Shown here piece by piece: positions 25,621-34,270 of a DNA stretch of 34,812 bases; position 1 is the stretch's first letter, and each line of letters begins with the position of its first letter. Location: NCBI GenBank assembly GCA_028825025.1, contig JAPKAX010000008.1:1-34812 (forward strand). Reading direction: 5' to 3'. The stretch comes from Rhodospirillales bacterium (GTDB taxonomy: Bacteria; Pseudomonadota; Alphaproteobacteria; Rhodospirillales; Casp-alpha2). The notes under the pieces are model-generated. The model saw nothing but the letters and a program-made list of their open reading frames with translations. It ran no database searches and was not told the origin of the DNA. The translations under genes were made by a program, and so were the position numbers.

Positions 25621-26439
25621 GTGCCACTATTACATCTGGCGATACTTGCATTAGTGCAAGGCATTACCGAATTTTTACCTATCAGCTCGTCAGGGCATTT
25701 GGTTTTGGTCCCGGTTTTCCTAAAGATCCCGGATCAAGGATTGATGATTGATGTGGCGGTACATGTCGGCACATTAGGCGCGGTGTTACTCTATTTATGG
25801 CGTGATGTTTGGAATATGACATCCGGATTGGCGCAAATGATGTGCGGAAGAAGCAATTCAGGCACTAAGCTTTTGGGTTATTTGGTGCTCGCAACATTGC
25901 CGATTATTGGCGCTGGGTATGCCATGAACTACTATTACCCTGCGGGTATTCGAGGCATTGAAGTGATTGGTTGGGCGACGCTTGGGTTTGGTTTGGTTTT
26001 GATGATCACAGACCAAATAGGAATGACCCTGCGCCGGATTGAGCATTTAACAATTTCAGACACGTTAATTATTGGTTTCGCGCAGGTTTTGGCACTAATT
26101 CCGGGCGTATCGCGCTCCGGAATCACCATGACCGCAGCCCGCGTTTTGGGTATGGAACGTTCCGAGGCGGCGCGGTTTTCAATACTTTTGTCGATCCCAG
26201 CCATTCTGGGCGCGGGCTCTTTAAAGGGCTATGACCTATGGAAATCAGGTGATGCCCAATTAACCAACGATGTCTTTTTAGGCGCTGGAATAGCGTTTAT
26301 TACAGCGCTTATTACGATCGCTCTTTTGATGGCTTGGTTGCGTCGGGCAACGTTTACACCGTTTGCTCTTTATCGGGTTGTTTTGGGTATCGCGCTGCTT
26401 GCTTATTCCTACGGTTGGATTGACAAAACAATGTTTTAA
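25621..26439 (+). CDS. uppP: Undecaprenyl-diphosphatase
   Basis: A 272-residue polytopic membrane protein of the UppP (BacA) family. The two signature regions are present: QGITEFLPISSSGHL (residues 13-27, with E17 and H26) and PGVSRSGITMT. It dephosphorylates undecaprenyl diphosphate to recycle the carrier lipid of peptidoglycan synthesis and confers some bacitracin tolerance. The start is GTG at 25621, supported by GGGAGG about 8 bases upstream. It stands alone on the + strand, divergent from the gamma-glutamyl hydrolase operon and convergent with ghrA. Confidence 0.96.
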   Translation: MPLLHLAILALVQGITEFLPISSSGHLVLVPVFLKIPDQGLMIDVAVHVGTLGAVLLYLWRDVWNMTSGLAQMMCGRSNSGTKLLGYLVLATLPIIGAGYAMNYYYPAGIRGIEVIGWATLGFGLVLMITDQIGMTLRRIEHLTISDTLIIGFAQVLALIPGVSRSGITMTAARVLGMERSEAARFSILLSIPAILGAGSLKGYDLWKSGDAQLTNDVFLGAGIAFITALITIALLMAWLRRATFTPFALYRVVLGIALLAYSYGWIDKTMF

Positions 26440-26451
26440 AAGGTGCTCCGC

Positions 26452-26484
26452 CACACGATTATGGGCGACGCCCAATGTCGTGTG
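26452..26484. terminator. Nested inverted repeat between convergent uppP and ghrA
   Basis: CACACGA (26452-26458) pairs with TCGTGTG (26478-26484), and GGGC (26463-26466) pairs with GCCC (26470-26473) inside, separated by small internal mismatches. It lies in the 65-base gap between two genes that end toward each other, the place for a bidirectional terminator. A T-rich tract appears only 10 or so bases later, so intrinsic termination is likely but not certain. Confidence 0.5.
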
Positions 26485-26504
26485 ATGCTCGTTCTTTATA
26501 AATT

Positions 26505-27443
26505 TTAGTAGCCGTTGGCCAAATCAATCAAATTCATTGGCACTTCTCCGCGCTCAATCCGCCTGATGTTTTCAGCCACATACCCCGCCCCAGAATGCGG
26601 TGCCGTCAATGCAGCAATATGCGGCGTCATGGTAACTTTTGGATGATCCCAATAGGGGTGATCGGATGGTAAGGGTTCGGTGTTAAATACATCCAAAACC
26701 ACTTTCGATAAATGCCCCTGATCAAGTGCCGCCAAAAGGTCATCATCAACCACATGACCGCCGCGCGCACAGTTGATGAAAACCGCATTTTTAGGCAATT
26801 GGTTGAGTAGTTTTGAGTCGATAATTCCAGTTGTTGCATCGGTTAAGGGCAGCAAGCAAATCAAGATCTCAGAGCGGGCTAAAAAATCAGATAGACCGTC
26901 GTCACCAAAATAACTGGTGATCCCGTCGATCTTCTTTTCAGAACGCGACCATCCGGCGACATCGAAGTGTAAGCTGGATAGGGCGCGCCCGGCGGCTGTA
27001 CCTAATTCACCCAAACCCAAAATCCCAACTTTGCGGTTCGCTGCGATTGCTTGCGGCAATTGAGTCCACGTTTTAGACGCTTCAAATGCTTGGTATTTGT
27101 CCATATCGCGATGATGATGGATTGTCCAATAGACAATATAATGTGTCATGCCTTGGGTTAGGGAGGTATCAACCAAACGGGCAACCGGTTTGTTGGTGGG
27201 CAATTCTGGATCGCACGTAATACCATCTATGCCCGCACCCAAAGATAAAATGGCTTTGATGTTAGGGAATCTTTTGATTACCCCGGGAGATGGTTTCCAG
27301 GCTAATACATAATCAACATCAAGTGGATCAATTGCATCAGCATCTTGTGGCCACGCATAAAAGTTTAATTCCGGCAACTCAGCCTGCAAATGTCCGCACC
27401 ACGCATCAACGCGATCTTCGTTCGATATAAACATTAAATTCAT
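26505..27443 (-). CDS. ghrA: Glyoxylate/hydroxypyruvate reductase A-type D-2-hydroxyacid dehydrogenase
   Basis: A 312-residue member of the D-isomer-specific 2-hydroxyacid dehydrogenase family. The NAD(P) motif GLGELG is at residues 143-148, and the catalytic triad is R227 (CARGG), E256 (NTEPLP) and H275 (TPHIAA). The region AWKPSPGVIKRFPN followed by ILSLGAGID is the GhrA subgroup pattern. It reduces glyoxylate and hydroxypyruvate. The frame opens at a TTG two codons upstream, but the ATG at 27441-27443 has a strong GGGAGGA site about 8 bases before it. An upstream block resembling the yejA upstream region lies at about 27483-27540. Confidence 0.9.
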   Translation of the reverse strand: MNLMFISNEDRVDAWCGHLQAELPELNFYAWPQDADAIDPLDVDYVLAWKPSPGVIKRFPNIKAILSLGAGIDGITCDPELPTNKPVARLVDTSLTQGMTHYIVYWTIHHHRDMDKYQAFEASKTWTQLPQAIAANRKVGILGLGELGTAAGRALSSLHFDVAGWSRSEKKIDGITSYFGDDGLSDFLARSEILICLLPLTDATTGIIDSKLLNQLPKNAVFINCARGGHVVDDDLLAALDQGHLSKVVLDVFNTEPLPSDHPYWDHPKVTMTPHIAALTAPHSGAGYVAENIRRIERGEVPMNLIDLANGY

Positions 27444-27482
27444 AAACAAAATCCTCCCACAGCCTCAATGCGAAGCAATTGT

Positions 27483-27540
27483 TAAGACATATTCGTATCG
27501 TGATTTATGGCGGTGGTGTCAATAGGGAATGCGTGTTGAG
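27483..27540. promoter_or_regulatory. Upstream block of ghrA resembling the yejA upstream block
   Basis: On the minus strand this contains TTGACA (27515-27520 as read toward ghrA) followed by a CCGCCATAA element. A similar order occurs upstream of yejA at about 33306-33358: shared pieces on the + strand are ATGGCGG, TGT, AATAGG, GCGTG and AGAA in the same order with small gaps. The TTGACA suggests a -35 element for ghrA; a convincing -10 is not visible. Confidence 0.4.
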
Positions 27541-27584
27541 AATGTTTGCAACAAACTAAACTAAGTAGATTATAGGGTGGGGCG

Positions 27585-29210
27585 TCATTGCCCAACAACC
27601 CCACTTTCGTCGGCTTTAAGATCAAAAGCGGCAGCCATTAGGGCTTGGGTGTAAGGCTGTTTTGGGGCATCCAAAATTTGAGATGCGGGGCCAAATTCAA
27701 CAATCTTTCCAGCCTTCATAACAATAATATCATGACTAACTGCGCGAACGACTTTCAGGTCATGACTGATAAATAGGTACGCTAAATTATGCTTTTTCTG
27801 TAAATCCCGAAGCAATTCAACAATTTGGGCCTGCACCGACATATCGAGCGCGCTGGTTGGCTCGTCCAAAACAATAAATTTTGGCCGCAATATAAGCGCC
27901 CGGGCGATAGCGATGCGCTGGCGCTGGCCACCGGAGAATTCGTGCGGGTAGCGATCTTGCATTTGGGGCTCTAAATCAACTTCGCACAACACATCGTCAA
28001 TCAGTTTGCGCCTCTCATCTTGGTTGCCGCCCAAGTTATGAACCAGCAATCCTTCTTCAATGATTTGCCCAATCGATTGACGCGGGCTTAACGATCCGTA
28101 GGGGTCTTGGAAGACGATTTGCATTTCACGGCGCAACGGGCGCAGCTGTTTGGAGGTCAGCCCTTGTAATTGATCACCTCGAAACTGGAGGTCACCTTCA
28201 CAAGAGTCGAGCCGGATCAGGGCGCGGCCCAAGGTCGATTTTCCTGAACCCGATTCGCCAACCACACCCAAAGTTTGGCCTTCGCGGACGGTTAGTGATA
28301 TGCCATCGACAGCCTTAACATGGCCGACGGTTCGGCGTAAAACCCCTTTTTTGATGGGAAACCAAACTTTAACGTTCGCACCTGAAATAACCTTGGGCGC
28401 AGATGGGTCAGCATCATCCGGGAGGCCTTTGGGCTCAGACGCTAATAAATGCTGGGTGTAGGTGTGAGTGGGGGAGCCGAACACTTGCTTAACGTCGCCT
28501 TGCTCTACAATTAGCCCGTCATTCATAACGCAAACCCGGTCCGCCATATTACGTACAATGCCAAGATCGTGGGTGATGAACAATATTGCCATGCCCAATT
28601 TGGCTTGAATTTTTTTAAGCAGTTTCAAAACTTGCGCTTGAACGGTTACATCAAGCGCGGTTGTTGGCTCGTCCGCAATCAACAAATCCGGATCGTTTGC
28701 TAACGCCATCGCAATCATAATACGCTGTTGTTGGCCACCTGAGAATTCGTGGGGCAATGCGCCCAGTCGGGTGATGGCTTCTTCCAGGCCAACCAACGTA
28801 AGCAACTCAACAACCCGAGAACGGGCTTTGGCGATAGATAGTTTTTTGTGTAAAAATAAAACTTCAGCAATTTGTTTTTCGATAGAATGAAGCGGATTTA
28901 AAGAGTTCAAAGGTTCTTGGAAAATCATTGCAATTTGATCGCCGCGCAAAACCCGCATTTGATTATCGGGCAATCCAACCAGTTCTTGTGAATTAAACTT
29001 TATGCTACCGCTGGGGTGATGCGCCAATGGATACGGCAGCAATTGCATGATGGATAATGCCGCAACCGATTTGCCCGACCCGGACTCACCGACTAATGCC
29101 ACGGTCTCGCCTTTGTTAATGTGGAACGATACGCCGCGCACAGCTTCCACGGCTCCGTCGCCATGGCCGAAAGCCACGGAAAGATTTCCGATTTCTAATA
29201 AAGCGTTCAT
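27585..29210 (-). CDS. yejF: Microcin C/peptide ABC importer, dual ATP-binding protein YejF
   Basis: A 541-residue fusion of two ABC ATPase domains. The first has Walker A GESGSGKS at residues 41-48, signature FSGGQQQR and Walker B LLIADEPTTALD; the second repeats these as GESGSGKST, FSGGQRQR and FIVLDEPTSALD. Both end with oligopeptide-type C-terminal regions (THTYTQHLLASEPKG and KQPYTQALMAAAF). It energises uptake by YejB and YejE. The frame is open further upstream, but the ATG at 29208-29210 overlaps the yejE stop as ATGA and gives a normal family start. It is the last gene of yejABEF. Confidence 0.95.
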   Translation of the reverse strand: MNALLEIGNLSVAFGHGDGAVEAVRGVSFHINKGETVALVGESGSGKSVAALSIMQLLPYPLAHHPSGSIKFNSQELVGLPDNQMRVLRGDQIAMIFQEPLNSLNPLHSIEKQIAEVLFLHKKLSIAKARSRVVELLTLVGLEEAITRLGALPHEFSGGQQQRIMIAMALANDPDLLIADEPTTALDVTVQAQVLKLLKKIQAKLGMAILFITHDLGIVRNMADRVCVMNDGLIVEQGDVKQVFGSPTHTYTQHLLASEPKGLPDDADPSAPKVISGANVKVWFPIKKGVLRRTVGHVKAVDGISLTVREGQTLGVVGESGSGKSTLGRALIRLDSCEGDLQFRGDQLQGLTSKQLRPLRREMQIVFQDPYGSLSPRQSIGQIIEEGLLVHNLGGNQDERRKLIDDVLCEVDLEPQMQDRYPHEFSGGQRQRIAIARALILRPKFIVLDEPTSALDMSVQAQIVELLRDLQKKHNLAYLFISHDLKVVRAVSHDIIVMKAGKIVEFGPASQILDAPKQPYTQALMAAAFDLKADESGVVGQ

Positions 29211-30268
29211 ATATATACCTTTCTTGGGTCGAACGCATCGCGCACCGCTTCCCCCATAAATACGAGTAAGCTGAGCATGGTGGCAATAACCACAAAGCCG
29301 GTAATGCCCAACCAAGGAGCCGTCAAATTGGCTTTGCCCTGGTTCAATAATTCCCCTAACGAGGGTGAGCCAATGGGCAATCCAAAACCTAAAAAATCGA
29401 GCGCGGTGAGGGTTGTTATGGAACCCGCCAAAGTGAAAGGCATAAAGGTGACGGTTGCGACCATGGCATTCGGCAGGATGTGTTTATAGATTATTTTTAA
29501 GTTTGACACGCCTAGCGCTTTTGCTGCGCGGACAAAATCTAAATTACGTGCCTTTAAAAATTCAGCCCGGACAACGCCAACGAACCCCATCCAACTGAAC
29601 AACAGCATCAAGCCCAGCAACCACCAAAAATTGGGTGTAATGACGCTGGCCATAATGATCAGCAAATACAGCATCGGCATGCCGCCCCAAATTTCCATAA
29701 AACGCTGACCGAGCAAATCCAAAAGCCCACCGTAGAACCCTTGGAACGCACCGACCGATACGCCAACGGTAGCACTGACAAGTGTTAGGGTTAAGCCAAA
29801 CAGAACAGAAATGCGAAAGCCATATATTGTGCGGGCTAAAACATCACGGCCTTGGTCGTCCGTGCCCAACCAGTTGACGGCACTGGGGGGTGCGGGTGCT
29901 GGAACGGGCAGGTCGAGATTGACCGTATCGTAACTGAACGGGATCAATGGCCAGATCATCCAACCTTTTTCTTCAATCAGTTCAGTTACAAATTCGTCGC
30001 GATAATCTGCTTCAGTCTCGAACTCCCCACCGAATGCGGTTTCGGTGTATTCGAAAAGGGCCGGTGAATAAACCGCGCCATCAAACCAAACCATCAAGGG
30101 TTTATCGTTGGCAATCAGTTCGGCAAATAGGCTGATAAAAAATAGCACCATAAAAAAGACGCTGGAGATATAACCTCGACGGTTGCGTTTGAAGTTATCA
30201 ATGCGGCGGCACGTAATGGCGGTGATGCGTATTCCTAAAAATGTATCTGGGAATATTTGATCAGACAT
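29207..30268 (-). CDS. yejE: Microcin C/peptide ABC importer permease YejE
   Basis: A 353-residue permease of the oligopeptide importer type. One transmembrane segment lies near the N-terminus (residues 35-55), followed by a long periplasmic stretch of about 80 residues rich in acidic and aromatic residues, then NWLGTDDQGRDVLARTIYG, which is the DppC-like entry signature. The membrane core follows, with the cytoplasmic coupling loop FVRAAKALGVS, the EAA-type motif that contacts YejF. The ATG at 30266-30268 was chosen over an in-frame upstream codon; it overlaps yejB by 8 bases. YejABEF imports peptides, and in enterobacteria also microcin C. Confidence 0.93.
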   Translation of the reverse strand: MSDQIFPDTFLGIRITAITCRRIDNFKRNRRGYISSVFFMVLFFISLFAELIANDKPLMVWFDGAVYSPALFEYTETAFGGEFETEADYRDEFVTELIEEKGWMIWPLIPFSYDTVNLDLPVPAPAPPSAVNWLGTDDQGRDVLARTIYGFRISVLFGLTLTLVSATVGVSVGAFQGFYGGLLDLLGQRFMEIWGGMPMLYLLIIMASVITPNFWWLLGLMLLFSWMGFVGVVRAEFLKARNLDFVRAAKALGVSNLKIIYKHILPNAMVATVTFMPFTLAGSITTLTALDFLGFGLPIGSPSLGELLNQGKANLTAPWLGITGFVVIATMLSLLVFMGEAVRDAFDPRKVYI

Positions 30269-31376
30269 CGCGGGCCTCAAAATCAACGCGCGGATCAACC
30301 ACGTGATACATCAAGTCGCTGATAATGGCCAAAATCAAACCAAATAATGTGAAGAAATAAAGAGTGCCAAACATCACCGGAAAATCGCGTTTTAGGGCGG
30401 CTTCAAAACCAAGTAACCCAAGCCCATCAAGCGAGAATATGATTTCAGTCAACATTGACCCTGTAAATAAAATGCCAACAAAGGCGGCGGGGAACCCGGC
30501 AATGATAATCATCATCGCATTGCGGAACACATGACCATATAAAACACTGTGTTGGGTCAAACCTTTGGCCCGTGCGGTTAGTACGTATTGTTTGTTGATC
30601 TCTTCAATGAACGAATTTTTGGTCAGCATGGTCAGGCCCGCAAAACCGCCGATGACCATCGACAATAAGGGTAACGCCATATGCCAAAAATAATCGATAA
30701 TTTTCTCGAACGAATTCATATCTTCGAAGCCTGGCGATGTCAGTCCCCGGAGCGGGAACCAATCCAAATATCGCCCACCGGCAAACATGATGATCAGTAA
30801 AATGGCAAACAAAAATCCAGGGACGGCATTGCCAAATATCACCAACCCGGATGTCCAAATATCAAACCGCGATCCATCGCGGACGGCTTTGGCTATGCCC
30901 AGCGGGATTGAAATCATATACACCAACAGCGTTGTCCAAAGCCCCAACGAAATAGAGACCGGCATTTTGTCGATGACCAATTGGATGACGCTGCGGTCTT
31001 GAAAAAAGCTATCGCCGAAATCAAACGTCACGTAGCTTTTTATCATAATAAAAAACCGCTCGTGCGCGGGTTTGTCCAAACCGAATTGTTTTTCGATGGA
31101 TTTAATCAGGTCGGGCGGCAATCCTTGCGCCCCCCGGTATTGGCTCGATAACCCGGCGTCTTTTCCGCCTTGCGATTGTTGGCCGCTGGGGGCCGCTTCT
31201 GAGCCCGCATCACCACCCACCCGCGCCGTCGCATCAATGGCATCGCCGGTCAATTCGGCAATCATTTGTTCGACCGGGCCGCCCGGTAAAATTTGGACAA
31301 CGGCAAAGTTAATGATCATGATCCCAAGCAACGTGGGGATAATCAAAAACAGGCGGCGGATGATGTAGGCGTACAT
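30261..31376 (-). CDS. yejB: Microcin C/peptide ABC importer permease YejB
   Basis: A 371-residue DppB-type permease. It opens MYAYIIRRLFLIIPTLLGIM, with one membrane helix, then LPGGPVEQM. Residues about 42-85 form a low-complexity hydrophilic stretch rich in G, A, S, Q and D before the conserved QFGLDKPAHERF. The remaining helices follow, with the coupling loop YVLTARAKGLTQ. It pairs with YejE in the inner membrane. The start is an ATG 14 bases after the yejA stop, and its end overlaps yejE by 8 bases. Confidence 0.93.
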   Translation of the reverse strand: MYAYIIRRLFLIIPTLLGIMIINFAVVQILPGGPVEQMIAELTGDAIDATARVGGDAGSEAAPSGQQSQGGKDAGLSSQYRGAQGLPPDLIKSIEKQFGLDKPAHERFFIMIKSYVTFDFGDSFFQDRSVIQLVIDKMPVSISLGLWTTLLVYMISIPLGIAKAVRDGSRFDIWTSGLVIFGNAVPGFLFAILLIIMFAGGRYLDWFPLRGLTSPGFEDMNSFEKIIDYFWHMALPLLSMVIGGFAGLTMLTKNSFIEEINKQYVLTARAKGLTQHSVLYGHVFRNAMMIIIAGFPAAFVGILFTGSMLTEIIFSLDGLGLLGFEAALKRDFPVMFGTLYFFTLFGLILAIISDLMYHVVDPRVDFEARDV

Positions 31377-31390
31377 GGGCGTCGTTTATC

Positions 31391-33241
31391 CTATTGAGCG
31401 GAAGACAGTTTGCTTTTCAGCAATGATTCCTTTTTAGCATCGACCCACCAAGAAACAAACTGATTGCCTTCGGTTGGGGTGATTTTTGGGCGTCCAAACT
31501 TATTCCAATAGGCAATGCGATCAAAGTTGGCATGGAATTGTGGGATCAAATAATGGCCCCATTGCAGTACCCGGTCTATGGCTTTGACCGATGTGATCAA
31601 ATCTTTGCGGCTGGACGCGGCAATGATTTTTTCGATTAAGGCGTCGATGACCGGGTCTTTAATGCCAATCAAATTGCGTCCGCCTTCCAAATCAGCTGCT
31701 TTTGTTCCCCAGAAAGAGCGTTGCTCGTTGCCGGGTGACATAGATTGCCCAAAGACCCCAATCAGCATATCAAAATCTTGAGTGTCCATGCGGCGTCGGT
31801 ATTGCGATGTGTCGATGGTCCGAACGGTGGCTGTAACACCCAAGCGTTCTAGATTCTTGACAAACGGTAAAATAATTCGCTCCGATATGGGGCTGGATAA
31901 AATGATTTCAAACTTTAGCTCGACCCCAGATTTTACATTCACCCGCTTTTTATCTTTGATGACCCATCCGGCAGCTTTTAAAATTTTCGATGCAGTACGC
32001 AGGCCTTTGCGAACTTTTCCGGGCGTCGCATTTTTGGGTGGATTGTATTCGGTGGTGAACACTTCGTCTGGAATTTCCCCCCGAAAAGGCTCCAGCAAGG
32101 CCAATTCATCCGGCCCCGGCAATCCGGTTGCAGCCAGTTCAGAGTTATCAAAATAGCTGCGGGTGCGGGTGTATTGCCCATAAAAAAGGTTCTTGTTCGA
32201 CCATTCGAAATCAAACGCATAAGCCAGCGCTTGGCGCACGGCTTTGTCTTTGAATATGGCGCGTCGGGTGTTGTAGACCAAGCCTTGCATACCCGATGAG
32301 CGGTCGTGGTTGATTTCTTCTAACTTGATTAGGCCTTTGTCGACGTTGGGGATTTTATAAGCCGTTGCCCATGCTTTTGATGAATTTTCCGCCCGGTAAT
32401 CAAATTCTCCGGCCTTGAAGGCTTCCAGCGCAATGGTGCTGTCGCGGTAATAGTCATACCGAATGCGCTCAAAATTGTATTGGCCTTTATTGACCGGCAA
32501 ATTCTTGCCCCACCAATCGTCGACGCGTTTTAACGTTATCGAGCGCCCGGCTTCGAACTTTTCGATCTTGTACGGGCCACTGCCTAAGGGCGGTGTTAGG
32601 GTTGTTTTGTTGAAGTCTTTGCCGTCCCAATAATGTTTGGGCAATACAGTCAATTGGCCCAAAATCAACGGCAATTCGCGGTTTTCGCCAGGTTTGAAAT
32701 TAAAGCGTACGGTGCGTTCACCGGTTTTAATGACTTCTGATACGTTGCCATAATAAAACCGATAAAACGGCGTTCCTTTGGTCACTAGGGTATTAAAGGT
32801 CCAAATCACGTCTTCAGTGCTAACCGGTTTACCGTCGTGCCAGCGGGCTTCTTTACGCAATGTGAACGCGACCCACGAGCGGTCTTCGGGCATGTGAATC
32901 TTTTCAGCTAACATGCCATATTGTGAAAATGCTTCGTCTGAGGACCCTGCCATTAAGTTGTCATACATAAAGCCCAACCCGGCGGCCGAATTGCCTTTGA
33001 TGATGAAGCTGTTGAAGGTATCGAACGATCCTTGCGCCCCCAAACGAACCGTGCCACCTTTGGGGGCTTCTGGGTTTACATATTCAAAATGCGAAAAGCC
33101 CGCTGGGTATTTTAAATCACCATGCATGGCAGCACCGTGGGTGTTGGCAACTACAACACCTTTGGTGCCCGCAACCTCGGCAGCGTTTGCGCCAATACTA
33201 AAACCTAAAAATCCCAAAAACATCGCAGTAATTAATCGCAT
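31391..33241 (-). CDS. yejA: Microcin C/peptide ABC importer solute-binding protein YejA
   Basis: A 616-residue periplasmic binding protein of family 5 (SBP_bac_5). The N-terminal 20 residues (MRLITAMFLGFLGFSIGANA) form a Sec signal peptide with an A-N-A cleavage site. The mature part contains FTLRKEARWHDGKPVSTEDV, LGSGPYKIEKFEAG and the YejA-type segment RSYFDNSELAATGLPGP. The frame is open to a GTG at 33265, but the ATG at 33239-33241 has an AAGGGA site upstream and gives a proper signal peptide. It binds oligopeptides for YejBEF. It is the first gene of the operon; a possible promoter block lies upstream. Confidence 0.95.
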   Translation of the reverse strand: MRLITAMFLGFLGFSIGANAAEVAGTKGVVVANTHGAAMHGDLKYPAGFSHFEYVNPEAPKGGTVRLGAQGSFDTFNSFIIKGNSAAGLGFMYDNLMAGSSDEAFSQYGMLAEKIHMPEDRSWVAFTLRKEARWHDGKPVSTEDVIWTFNTLVTKGTPFYRFYYGNVSEVIKTGERTVRFNFKPGENRELPLILGQLTVLPKHYWDGKDFNKTTLTPPLGSGPYKIEKFEAGRSITLKRVDDWWGKNLPVNKGQYNFERIRYDYYRDSTIALEAFKAGEFDYRAENSSKAWATAYKIPNVDKGLIKLEEINHDRSSGMQGLVYNTRRAIFKDKAVRQALAYAFDFEWSNKNLFYGQYTRTRSYFDNSELAATGLPGPDELALLEPFRGEIPDEVFTTEYNPPKNATPGKVRKGLRTASKILKAAGWVIKDKKRVNVKSGVELKFEIILSSPISERIILPFVKNLERLGVTATVRTIDTSQYRRRMDTQDFDMLIGVFGQSMSPGNEQRSFWGTKAADLEGGRNLIGIKDPVIDALIEKIIAASSRKDLITSVKAIDRVLQWGHYLIPQFHANFDRIAYWNKFGRPKITPTEGNQFVSWWVDAKKESLLKSKLSSAQ

Positions 33242-33305
33242 AAGCCATCCCTTAAAAATAGTCACAAAAGCATTTCCCTAATTGTGAGGCTCAACGCACC
33301 TTCAA

Positions 33306-33358
33306 TCAAGATATGACGGTAAATTATGGCGGAGTTGTGATAATAGGAAGGCGTGAGA
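33306..33358. promoter_or_regulatory. Upstream block of yejA resembling the ghrA upstream block
   Basis: This lies 65-118 bases upstream of the yejA ATG. It shares, in order on the + strand, AAGA-ATA, ATGGCGG, TGT, AATAGG, GCGTG and AGAA with about 27485-27540 upstream of ghrA, with a few substitutions and short gaps. It is probably a promoter or operator shared by both minus-strand transcripts, or a relic of a small repeat. No perfect -35/-10 pair is visible. Confidence 0.4.
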
Positions 33359-33361
33359 AGT

Positions 33362-34069
33362 TTAGCCTTGTTCCCCAACCCGCACCATTTGCCCATGCAT
33401 GTCTTCTGCCGCATCAGACGATAAATGGCAAATCAGTTTTGCGATGCTTTTGGGTGTTTCCCAGTCTTTGGGGTCGGTGCCCGGCATGGCGGCGCGGTTT
33501 TGGGGGGTGTTTATGATGGTGGGAAGGATACAGTTTATGTTAAAGCCATTGCCTTTGAGCTCGGCGCTCATGCTTTCTGTCAATTTCATAACCGCTGATT
33601 TGGACGCGCAATAGGCCCCCATGTTTGGTAAACCGTTCAGCGCCGCATTGGCACCGATGGTAATAATTTTACCGCCACCGTTTGTTTGCATGTGCGGAAC
33701 GCAGGCTGAGACAAGGGTGAGCAGGGTTTGGACATTAAGCTCAAACAGTTGGCTAAAGATTTCGGAAGGGGTTTCGTGGACCGGGTCGCCCATGGCAAAG
33801 CCGCCGGTTAGTGCACAGAGGATGTCAGCAATTTTATGTTCTTGGGCCAAGCGACCAGACAGAAAATCGCAGGCGATGGGGTCGGTTAAATCGATGGCAT
33901 ACGTGCTGAGCTGATCGGGTGCATCTGGATAGGCCGTTTTCAGGGCCGCTTCATCAATATCAAGGGCAATAACCGTCGCCTCTTTATCTAAGAAGACTTT
34001 TGTCACCGCTTGGCCTAAGTTGCCGGCACCACCACTGACGTAAACCACTTTATTTGAAAATTCGCTCAT
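33362..34069 (-). CDS. Short-chain dehydrogenase/reductase (SDR) family protein
   Basis: A 235-residue classical-length SDR. The nucleotide-binding motif GGAGNLG is at residues 13-19, the N-N-A-G-equivalent region reads LTGGFAMG, and the active-site pair is Y153 and K157 in YCASK. The position 13 residues before the tyrosine, normally the catalytic serine, is A140 in ITIGANAAL. It might use another residue, or it may be one of the serine-less SDR groups. The substrate is unknown. It lies upstream of the yejABEF operon, 120 bases before yejA, on the same strand. Confidence 0.9.
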   Translation of the reverse strand: MSEFSNKVVYVSGGAGNLGQAVTKVFLDKEATVIALDIDEAALKTAYPDAPDQLSTYAIDLTDPIACDFLSGRLAQEHKIADILCALTGGFAMGDPVHETPSEIFSQLFELNVQTLLTLVSACVPHMQTNGGGKIITIGANAALNGLPNMGAYCASKSAVMKLTESMSAELKGNGFNINCILPTIINTPQNRAAMPGTDPKDWETPKSIAKLICHLSSDAAEDMHGQMVRVGEQG

Positions 34070-34270
34070 CCGATGACCTTTCGTTTCTCTACATAATATA
34101 CTGTCATAGCGTCAATCAGCGATCAGCGAAAGTGGCATGAAAAGGTATTGCGCAATCGGGGCAACGTTATAGTAAGTGTAGTGGATTTGTGCGTATTAAA
34201 AAGATAAATGGAAAAAACCTTTCAGATGATTTCAAGCCTAAAATAAAAATAAAGTGAAGAAAATCAATTA

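Noticed and set aside
31782-32156. Plus-strand open frame of 124 codons inside yejA
   Set aside because: It is antisense to a well-conserved part of YejA and reads as low-complexity shadow sequence.
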